Assembly: GCF_032854445.1 (NCBI RefSeq)
Contig: NC_088302.1
Location: 52,422,046 to 52,482,045 of the forward strand
Direction: 5' to 3'
DNA length: 60,000 nt
Source: Liolophura sinensis
Lineage: Eukaryota; Mollusca; Polyplacophora; Chitonida; Chitonidae
The first letter of the stretch is position 1. Every line of letters starts with the position of its first letter. This document shows, piece after piece, positions 50,391 through 57,989 of the stretch. Below the pieces are notes generated by a model, which saw only the letters and a program-made list of their open reading frames with translations, ran no database searches and was not told the DNA's origin. The translations under genes and the position numbers were made by a program.

Positions 50391-52991
50391 TCATTGTTCT
50401 CTTGGCTTAGGAAGCGCATACAAAAGCTTTTCCCAGAAAAGTCTGTCTTTAAATTTGATGTACGTATACGTCTTGACGTAAGCTGCCATTGTTTTGTCCA
50501 TTCCGCGAGTGCTGACTTTGTCATCTAGAATCATGACGACTTTACAATCTTTTGACAAGACTCTCTGGTGAGCAGTTTTGAACTCGTACATACACCACTC
50601 ACTCTCTAGAAAGTTTGGCGTCACCATCATCAGCGTACAACGGCTGTTCTCTACGGCTCGAGCAATCGACTCGGCGATCGGCTCGCCCACCGGAAAGTCT
50701 CGTTGATGGAGACAGAGTTTGTAGGGTTGGGCACGGTCCTCTAAATTCGGAGCCAGAGTGTGAACTATCCACTCGTAGTCCAACTGACTAAACGACACGA
50801 ACACATCATAAAGAAGATCCCCACGACTATTGTCCTTTTTCAGGCATCCCCACTGAAGACGGGAGTAGAGAAGAATCTTTATTTCTAGGCGCTTCCAGTA
50901 GACGACGCCAGCTACAAGGACAAGGATGGAGAGGACTATACCGAAAGCGATGGCGGCCATAGCGTGACGTTCCTGGTCACAATTCAGGATCTCTTCCTCA
51001 ATGTCACGAAACATTTGACCGTTCAGTATGCCTCCCACACACAACACGTTCCTGGGGTCAAGCACACGGGCTCCCATGTCCACCAGCCACGTCTTCATCC
51101 AGGCGGATTCACATGAGCAGTTCCACGGGTTTCCACCCAAGCTCATATTCATGGTGGTAACATTGAGGAATGAGGACACTGCTGACGGCAGCTCGGATAT
51201 ATCGTTTGAGTGTAGAAACACTTCATCTAGTTCCAACAACGACAACATGGCTGACACGGATATAGTGTTTATCCTGTTGTGGCTCAGATCCAACCAGATT
51301 GTCCATTTAAAGTAAGACCTATAATCCACTCTCTTCAGAGCATTGTCACGCATATTCAGCTTGACCATTACGCCGTCTGGCAATTTGTCAGGGAGCTCCG
51401 TTAAGCCCTTTTCCTGACAGTGTACTGCTATGAAGTCTTCGTTTCGTTCACATGTACAGGCGGACGGACAAGCCTCCACAACAGGACACGTTTTCCCTTC
51501 AACAGGAAGATCCATGATTCTGGACATGCGCAGATAACCGGGCTTTTCACATCGGTACTGCTCCGCGTCGAAAAATGGCCGAGACGATAGGCGTAAACCT
51601 TGGAAATGAGCATTTGACGAATTGCTAGAAGCTGTCAGCTGACTGTAGATGGAGACGAATCTATATATGGAGCAGTCACATACAAAGTTGTTGTTCGCGG
51701 CAAAGGTTTTAATAGCGGGTGGAGCAAAGTATCCAATGTTAGCAAACGGTGGATATTTCATGAGGTTACCGCGTAAATCCATCGTGATGTTTCGGTTATA
51801 ACTAGGTGAAAATTCAAGGTCAAACGTTTTTAGTTTATTATGACTTAAATCCAGATAATTTAGGATGGGGGTGAAATCTAAGCTACCGTACTCAATGTGG
51901 TTAATCTGGTTATGGCTCAGATTTAAGCTCTGTAGCAAATTTATCTGGTCTTTGCACCGAAAGGAATTGATTCCAATACTTTTGATGCGGTTTTGACTGA
52001 AATCCAGAGCTGACATATTGGAGAACATGAAGGAATCCACTGAGCCGATGTGGTTTTGCCTCAGATTCAAGTTCCACGTACTGATGTAGCTCTCCACTTC
52101 CCGGAACACGCTTGTATTCGTAATCTTATTTCGTGCCAAAGAGATGTATGGGATCTTCAGCTTTCTTTCTAACAGGCACCGCGGGATTTCTGAAAGTAAA
52201 TTGTCTTCTAGATTTATAGTGTCAATAGTCGGGTTTACGACAAACAACCAAGTTAAACCCCATCCAATTTCACATCTGAATTCCGTCAACGCGTTATGAC
52301 TAAGATCTAAAAAACTTAAACTGTTCAGAGATGAATTGGTCCACAGGACTGGAAGTTGGCCCAAATTGTGATAGTTAATCTTCAAACTGATTAAATAGTT
52401 CAAATTCGAAATGTCTAAAGTTTTCAGCCATTCTACGTTGACATTATTGAGTTCCAACACCTGGAGAAGTGTATAAACTGGAAATTTGAATGGCACAGAA
52501 CTAGACTTCAACGTACACCCGGAAATCTTCAGGGAAAACAGAATAACAGATGATGGATAAGAATCGAAGTCCAAAGTCACCTTTTCAGCGCATGTAATGG
52601 AGGCCAGGACGAACAGACCTGGTGACTCGGCAAGAAGTGTGTCCAATGACGTATCATTGTCCACGGCATCACAAGTCATGTTCATCAACAGACCACTCCC
52701 AAATATGATTTGAAAAAAGACATTTCTCTTCAGCCCCTGAAAAAGTGATGAAAGAACTTTATCGATCTCTGGACGGGATCTTCGTCCGATTTTCTCATCG
52801 TTTTCTTGGAAAAATTTTTCGAAAAATTTAACGATTGACGACGTCTGGCATGTGCAGTGGTCAGGACAGGTGGAATTTCCGGAGAAGTCTTCGGGGGCAC
52901 TTGGATTCAGGAAGTCCCAAAAACTTGCGTTAGCTGCAGCAGCTGACACCAAGAGCAAGCAGACGACAGCGTATTTCTGGTACTGATGCAT
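50391..52991 (-). CDS. Toll-like receptor, multiple-cysteine-cluster type (866 aa)
   Basis: A complete single-exon frame for a type I membrane receptor. Signal peptide at about 1-22; cysteine cap CPDHCTC (42-48) followed by a non-LRR segment to about 105; LRRs at about 170-430 (LDLSHN, LNLSHN repeats); LRRCT from CDC (438-440) to about 502; LRRNT CPVVEACPSACTC (502-514); three further LRRs; second LRRCT (NPWNCSC, 621-627, to C671); membrane helix 677-698; TIR domain 727-862 with box 1 YDVFVSFS (728), box 2 LHQRDFPVG (761) and box 3 FW (852). The mid-ectodomain LRRCT-LRRNT pair marks the Toll-like class. The BB-loop reads RDFPVG, with Val where vertebrate TLRs usually have Pro. TIR domains recruit MyD88-type adaptors; ligand unknown. 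The ATG has A at -3. The gene lies 1.4 kb downstream of its paralogue in the same direction. Confidence 0.96.
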   Translation of the reverse strand: MHQYQKYAVVCLLLVSAAAANASFWDFLNPSAPEDFSGNSTCPDHCTCQTSSIVKFFEKFFQENDEKIGRRSRPEIDKVLSSLFQGLKRNVFFQIIFGSGLLMNMTCDAVDNDTSLDTLLAESPGLFVLASITCAEKVTLDFDSYPSSVILFSLKISGCTLKSSSVPFKFPVYTLLQVLELNNVNVEWLKTLDISNLNYLISLKINYHNLGQLPVLWTNSSLNSLSFLDLSHNALTEFRCEIGWGLTWLFVVNPTIDTINLEDNLLSEIPRCLLERKLKIPYISLARNKITNTSVFREVESYISTWNLNLRQNHIGSVDSFMFSNMSALDFSQNRIKSIGINSFRCKDQINLLQSLNLSHNQINHIEYGSLDFTPILNYLDLSHNKLKTFDLEFSPSYNRNITMDLRGNLMKYPPFANIGYFAPPAIKTFAANNNFVCDCSIYRFVSIYSQLTASSNSSNAHFQGLRLSSRPFFDAEQYRCEKPGYLRMSRIMDLPVEGKTCPVVEACPSACTCERNEDFIAVHCQEKGLTELPDKLPDGVMVKLNMRDNALKRVDYRSYFKWTIWLDLSHNRINTISVSAMLSLLELDEVFLHSNDISELPSAVSSFLNVTTMNMSLGGNPWNCSCESAWMKTWLVDMGARVLDPRNVLCVGGILNGQMFRDIEEEILNCDQERHAMAAIAFGIVLSILVLVAGVVYWKRLEIKILLYSRLQWGCLKKDNSRGDLLYDVFVSFSQLDYEWIVHTLAPNLEDRAQPYKLCLHQRDFPVGEPIAESIARAVENSRCTLMMVTPNFLESEWCMYEFKTAHQRVLSKDCKVVMILDDKVSTRGMDKTMAAYVKTYTYIKFKDRLFWEKLLYALPKPREQ

Positions 52992-53010
52992 TGTGCTATA
53001 TGTATAATCC

Positions 53011-53043
53011 CTAACGAGACACAGGGGAGATAAAATCCGTCAT
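53011..53043 (-). other. Short upstream ORF in the TLR 5' leader
   Basis: Within the predicted 5' UTR, an ATG with A at -3 opens a 10-codon frame ending in TAG at 53011, 19 nt before the TLR start codon. An uORF placed this way can lower translation of the main frame. Whether it is in the mRNA depends on the acceptor at 53055 being used. Confidence 0.5.
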
Positions 53044-53054
53044 GGTTGCTGAAC

Positions 53055-53066
53055 CTGTAAGAAAAG
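53055..53066 (-). promoter_or_regulatory. Splice acceptor of a 5' UTR exon (downstream TLR)
   Basis: On the minus strand CTTTTCTTACAG is an excellent 3' splice site, with the exon starting at 53054, 63 nt before the ATG. The upstream TLR has the near-identical TTCTTTTCTTACAG in the equivalent place, which strengthens both calls and implies a non-coding first exon further upstream. Confidence 0.6.
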
Positions 53067-54366
53067 TGCCAAGCATCTATAAGACATCAAGAAATATCAG
53101 AGAAAACACAGAAAGGGGAATTTAGTAGCATTTTTTATACTCGAATGCCTCATTTAAAGAGGCTATACCGGATATTTTTGGCAAAAAATTCATATTCTCC
53201 AATTTCTGTAATAAATAGCAATAAGTGTGCTATTTATAGCGTTAACATGATTCGAAAGTTTTAAAAAGTTACGATGCGATTCGTTCTATAAACTTTAGAA
53301 GCACACTTTCCAGCCACAGATTTTGAACGTTAACACGTGCACAGACGAGGATGGCATTTTGATCGAATTTTTGCCAAAATCTCCGGTATAGTCTATTTAA
53401 TGACCTACCTCATTCCACTTACTGTAGCTATTGTTTCCGGCTTAAACAATAATACAGTTGCGTGTTGAAATAATCACGGGGAAGAGCTAAACGATACTTA
53501 CGCAGGTAGTGATTACAATATTAGAGCTAGTCATTAAGGCAAAGTGAAAATGGATCAAAAAGACTCCAAGTGTAGTTGTTTATAATCTCCTATTTGAGTT
53601 TATTTTTTAACATGTATTATTTATTTATTTATTTACTATGTCCGTATACATCATTTGTCTTTTTGATTCCACTAAGAATATTTTTGAACTGTCATAAATT
53701 GTAAACACCTCACTCACGCTTAAGTTTATGTATACAATCTAAAATGTGGCAAGGTGATGAAAGCCAGTTGTCATTTTGCCTCATGCAGTTAATCTATAAG
53801 TTTCATTCTATCTGTTTGTATAAATGACTTAATAGTAAAAAGCTGCATATTTTGGGACATTGGGTTAAGCAGAGTTATATATAAGTAAAACGTGTAGTGC
53901 TGTTAATAGCAATGGGTACCGGATGGTAGGAGTGACTGGTTGAGGAGTGAACGGTTGGCCAAGTGCAGTCCACTGATTAACCAATAGGGGATTTCCAGTT
54001 CGAACTCTTTCATCGCTAAAGGCAAAACTCCTAAAAAAAGTCTTACTCTATATAATGCGAACTGTCAAAAATGTTGGTTAACTATTTTCATAGACAATTG
54101 GTGGAAAAATTGAGGTGATGAAAGTTCGTGAACTTGAAAAGTCCATCTAGATCTAGATCATTTGTTCATCTAGAACACGGCGAGGCGGTGATCGGTGAAT
54201 TAATGTCAACAAAACTTGCCTAACATTTTTCACAAGTCATACGTATGATACAGTAGGATTTTTTTTTGCCTTGGGCAGGAAAAGAGTACGAACTCGGACT
54301 CCCATATTGTAAAAGATGACCACCTGTTTTAGAGGGGTGGGAATTAACTACACTGTGGTCACCTGG
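53067..54366. other. Intergenic region between the two TLR genes
   Basis: AT-rich; it should hold the promoter and first exon of the downstream TLR and the 3' UTR of the upstream one. On the plus strand at 53955-54040, TTGGCCAAGTGCAG and CCAGTTCGAACTC resemble A and B boxes around an ACCAATAGGGG stretch, as in a decayed tRNA-Ser-like SINE head. Confidence 0.4.
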
Positions 54367-57300
54367 TCAAGCGTACATAGCCGGCTCTGGGGAATACACC
54401 TCCATACAGAACTCATCTCGCCCAGCCCGGCTTGGTGGGTCGGGTAGCGCATACAAGAGCTTAGGCCAAAACCACCTGTCATCTACTGAGAGGTAAGTGT
54501 TGGTTTTCAGATAAGTTTTCAGATCCATGGGTAGTCCATCGACGTCTACGTCGCCCACTATAACAGCTAGGAGCCGTCTCCTGCTATCTTGTAGCATTTC
54601 ATGATGAGCTCTCTGGAACTCGAACATACACCACTCGCTTTCCGCGAAATGCTCAGAGATGACCATTACGGTGGCATGACTGGTGGTTATCGCTTGTGTG
54701 ATGTTGTCCGAAATTGCTTCACCGATCACGAAATCCCTTTGGTGAATGCAGACTTTGAAGGGAGGCCTATGCTTCTCCAGGCGAGGGAGTAGTGTGTCCG
54801 TGACCCACGCCGAATCTCGGTTGCTGTACGAGATGAACGTGTCGTACAAGTTATCTTCAAGGTTTTTAACCCTGCCATCGAAAGGCCGGATGTGAAATTT
54901 GGCATGCAAAAGTACTCTGGTTTCCAAACGGAAGTGATAGAGAACAGGGATACAGATTAATACAATTAGTCCCAGGACGCCAAATGCAACAGCCAGATGA
55001 TAGTAAGAGGTGATATCGCAGTTCAAATCGTCCGATGTCACGGTAATTACTTGCCTGTCGCGAAGATGAACGGGAAATTGACAGCGGGTGTCTCCCGCGT
55101 CTGTCACAATCGCGTTCGTGCGTAACCATTCTGACATCCATAATGTGTCGCAGTCACACCTCCAGGGATTTTCGGACAGCAAAAACCCTGATGCGTTGGA
55201 AAAGGAAACCTGCTGCAAATCGTCAGGAAGAGTCTGCAGTGCATTGTGAGTGAGGTCTACGGCGTGTATTGACACTAGGTGGTCGAACACTCCAGAAGAT
55301 ATTTCTGCCACGGCGTTCCCACTCAGATTCAAGACCTGGGTACGAGAAAGGTAGTCTCTGATTGACAGGGTGGATATATTGTTGTGATGGAAGTCCAGGT
55401 GGAGCAGTTCATTTGGCATAACGTCGGGTAGAGAGGTCAGCTTGCGGAAGGCACAGTCGACTAAAACATAGACATGGTTATTTATACAGCCGCAACCTAT
55501 AGGGCAGTTATCAACGACGGGACAGCTACCATTAAAAACCACATCAACCATTCTCTGCCCTCGAAGATTCTCAGGCTGTGCACATCTCAGGTCATCCGGT
55601 GAAAACAGTTGCTCAGGATAAGTTTTGTTGAATATGAACTGAATGTTAAGATTTTCTTGCATCCTTTTATACAGCTCTTTGTTCTGACCTTGGGCTACAA
55701 ATTCCTGCAGTTTCGGCAAATCACAATCGCAGTAGTAAGGGTTATGATGTACCCTCAACTCTAGAGCGGTTATAGTTTCGAAGTTTCGGGAGCTGAAGGC
55801 CGGATGGTGGAATCTGTTATAGCTGATATCGATATTACACGGCACACCAGGACTTGTTTCCGGCTCTAGAGATACAAGGTGGTTGTGAGACAAATCCAAG
55901 AACTGTATATCATATAAAAACCTGAAGGCTCCGGGTTCAATGGTAGATATCTTATTCCAGCTGAGATCGAGATGGTACAAATTTGACAGCTGTAGAAAAG
56001 TTAACTGTTGAATTGTCTCAATGGAGTTTTTACACAAAGAAAGAAACGCCACATTCATTTTCGTGAACGGTCTTAATGCTGCTATTTGGTTTCCACACAA
56101 ATCAATCATAGTTACATTGAAGCCCCTTACAAATCTGGGAAATTCAAGGGCAGACAAATCGTAAATATTATTGTAACTGACGTTCAAACTTTCCATGGAT
56201 GCAGGAAGAAAGCAGTCTTCGATTTTGATCAAACCATTCTGGGATAAATCTAACGTAGTCATGCCTGTAAAATTCGACATCACGGTGCAATCCAAGCGCC
56301 TTAGGCTGACGTTCTGCAGGCGAAGTGTGTTCAGACGCAATGGAACATCACTATAGAATATCCCTGGGAGTTGGCTGAGCCGAGTTCCTCGAATATCTAT
56401 GCTCCAGAGAACTTTGGTGGTATTGGCAAGTTTAAATGCGTCAATCCATTCCTCAGAGCTGTTCGTAACAAACAATTTTGAAAATACTTCTGCAGTTTTT
56501 ATGGGATCATTTTGCACAATGTGGGAACACCCATCGACTGTGAGAGAGTCTAAGGTGATATTATTAGAAGCCCAGATAACCGTTGTGGCAGCCGACGCAC
56601 AATGGAGGGTCAAATTAAGAGTGGTTTTGGTCAGATCGAGCCCACTAAAATGACGTTCGAAACTTTCATCAACTACCCACTGCGTTTCATTAATGCTGCA
56701 AGTGGCATAAGCTTTGTTTGTGGTTGTAATCTCTATAAACCCGGCTTTACCCATTGATGAAGCTAGATGCGGCGCCAACAGCTTGGTCCTGAAGTCTGTG
56801 AAGGTAAAGGAGCTAAGACCTTGGTATAATGCCGGTTTGGCATGCGCTAATTGGAAGAAAGCCCGTGCGTAAGCGTCAAAAAGGCTTTCCGCCGAGCACT
56901 GGCAGTCGTCGAAGCAGCTTTGTACGGAGACGTTGGGAATACGGTACGTGGATAACCAGTCCACTGTTGTCTGGCTTGATGACGTCAGGTGAGCACTTGG
57001 TGACATCGGATGAGAGCTTGAAAACGTCCGTTTAGTGGAGTGAAAGGTTGGTGACGTCGGGATAAGAGTTAGTTCCATGTTTAGTGTGTCTTCACGGATT
57101 CCATTCGTGCTGTTCACAGGCACTGTGGAGAATAGAGCAATCATCGGTTCTGTCGTCCTGGCTTGCATCGCCGTGTCGGTGGTTTCGCTCCAATGCCTTA
57201 TTGTTGTAGTCTCCCATCTCTCTGTGAGATGAACACTTTTACCGCTGGCATCACTGACGTTCCTCGGCAGAATTGTATCTTTCTCGGCTGTGGACTCCCA

Positions 57301-57489
57301 AGAGTTGGTCGCAAATATCATTTCCTGGCTGACATGGTTCGTTGTGCTCAGTGAGGGTCCGCTGGAGGTTAGTCCTGACGGGGCAGTGGTATTGGTGTGA
57401 TATGGTGTTGTGGCCTGTGAGTACGTAGCCCATTTTCCGGTCGTCACCAAATAGCACAGCAGACACATTAACCACGACGCCTCGGACAT
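54367..57489 (-). CDS. Toll-like receptor with Ser/Thr-rich N-terminal stalk (1040 aa)
   Basis: A single-exon type I receptor paralogous to its neighbour. I start at ATG 57489, which gives a good signal peptide (1-24) and lies 83 nt after a strong acceptor; the frame is open further upstream but begins there at a non-ATG codon. Residues about 25-185 are rich in Ser/Thr with several N-glycosylation sequons, mucin-like. Then cap CFDDCQC (192-198) with a non-LRR segment to about 265; LRRs at about 360-580; LRRCT (CDCD, 587-590, to C656); LRRNT CPVVDNCPIGCGC (656-668); further LRRs; second LRRCT (NPWRCDC, 774-780, to C824); membrane helix 829-852; TIR 880-1016 with YDTFISYS (882), HQRDFVIG (916) and FW (1007). 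A 24-residue tail follows the TIR. The BB-loop Pro is replaced by Ile. The role is inferred as innate immune or developmental Toll signalling; ligand unknown. Confidence 0.94.
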   Translation of the reverse strand: MSEASWLMCLLCYLVTTGKWATYSQATTPYHTNTTAPSGLTSSGPSLSTTNHVSQEMIFATNSWESTAEKDTILPRNVSDASGKSVHLTERWETTTIRHWSETTDTAMQARTTEPMIALFSTVPVNSTNGIREDTLNMELTLIPTSPTFHSTKRTFSSSHPMSPSAHLTSSSQTTVDWLSTYRIPNVSVQSCFDDCQCSAESLFDAYARAFFQLAHAKPALYQGLSSFTFTDFRTKLLAPHLASSMGKAGFIEITTTNKAYATCSINETQWVVDESFERHFSGLDLTKTTLNLTLHCASAATTVIWASNNITLDSLTVDGCSHIVQNDPIKTAEVFSKLFVTNSSEEWIDAFKLANTTKVLWSIDIRGTRLSQLPGIFYSDVPLRLNTLRLQNVSLRRLDCTVMSNFTGMTTLDLSQNGLIKIEDCFLPASMESLNVSYNNIYDLSALEFPRFVRGFNVTMIDLCGNQIAALRPFTKMNVAFLSLCKNSIETIQQLTFLQLSNLYHLDLSWNKISTIEPGAFRFLYDIQFLDLSHNHLVSLEPETSPGVPCNIDISYNRFHHPAFSSRNFETITALELRVHHNPYYCDCDLPKLQEFVAQGQNKELYKRMQENLNIQFIFNKTYPEQLFSPDDLRCAQPENLRGQRMVDVVFNGSCPVVDNCPIGCGCINNHVYVLVDCAFRKLTSLPDVMPNELLHLDFHHNNISTLSIRDYLSRTQVLNLSGNAVAEISSGVFDHLVSIHAVDLTHNALQTLPDDLQQVSFSNASGFLLSENPWRCDCDTLWMSEWLRTNAIVTDAGDTRCQFPVHLRDRQVITVTSDDLNCDITSYYHLAVAFGVLGLIVLICIPVLYHFRLETRVLLHAKFHIRPFDGRVKNLEDNLYDTFISYSNRDSAWVTDTLLPRLEKHRPPFKVCIHQRDFVIGEAISDNITQAITTSHATVMVISEHFAESEWCMFEFQRAHHEMLQDSRRRLLAVIVGDVDVDGLPMDLKTYLKTNTYLSVDDRWFWPKLLYALPDPPSRAGRDEFCMEVYSPEPAMYA

Positions 57490-57572
57490 AACGCTCGTAG
57501 GTAAACCCAGCCGTGAGCTCTGAACTCCGCCGCAGTATACAAAGCTAAAGAGAGCTATAGTGGCTGCGTCCA

Positions 57573-57586
57573 CTGTAAGAAAAGAA
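57573..57586 (-). promoter_or_regulatory. Splice acceptor of a 5' UTR exon (upstream TLR)
   Basis: TTCTTTTCTTACAG on the minus strand puts the exon start at 57572, 83 nt before the chosen ATG at 57489. No ATG lies between them. Use of this site would remove the in-frame ATG at 57600 from the mRNA and makes 57489 the start. Confidence 0.6.
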
Positions 57587-57712
57587 CCAACGTCCCCCAT
57601 AAAAACCTTGCAAAACTCCACTGAGACAAAAGCATGTTGGAATTTCTACACTTATCAAAATCCATATGACGACTTTAAAATTAGACATATTCTGTTTATG
57701 CTCTGGACGATG

Positions 57713-57764
57713 CAATGGTGAATCCCTGTTGTAGTTCCTCTACTACAACAGGGATTCACCATTG
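57713..57764. other. Perfect 23-bp inverted repeat, 6-nt loop
   Basis: The arms 57713-57735 and 57742-57764 are exact reverse complements (core GGTGAATCCCTGTTGTAGT and its complement). The repeat lies about 140 bp 5' of the acceptor of the upstream TLR, so probably in its 5' intron or promoter. It could be a MITE relic, a cruciform-forming element or a small hairpin RNA. No other copy was noticed in the window. Confidence 0.9.
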
Positions 57765-57940
57765 TACAATCGCATAAATAGTTCATCGAAGGGTAGCTTT
57801 CTATTAATCCGTGCGTACATCGCGTTATATCTTCGAAAAGATACCATAAATCGTCTATTTTACTTGCACATGAGTTTGGATGTATTTACTCGGATCCTCC
57901 AACCTTAACAATGTCAATTAACATAGCTCTGAACTGGCAC

Positions 57941-57985
57941 AATTGCAGCTATATTATGTATAAGTGTGATAATATAGCTGCAATT
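57941..57985. other. Perfect 17-bp inverted repeat, 11-nt loop
   Basis: Arms AATTGCAGCTATATTAT (57941-57957) and ATAATATAGCTGCAATT (57969-57985) are exact complements. It is the second strong hairpin within 300 bp upstream of the TLR gene. Confidence 0.9.
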
Positions 57986-57989
57986 ATGA

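Noticed and set aside
54601-57354. Several plus-strand open frames inside the TLR genes
   Set aside because: Antisense shadows of the strongly supported TLR coding frame.
57490-57621. N-terminal extension of the upstream TLR to 57621
   Set aside because: The frame there begins at a non-ATG codon, crosses a strong splice acceptor at 57573, and the signal peptide begins at the ATG at 57489.
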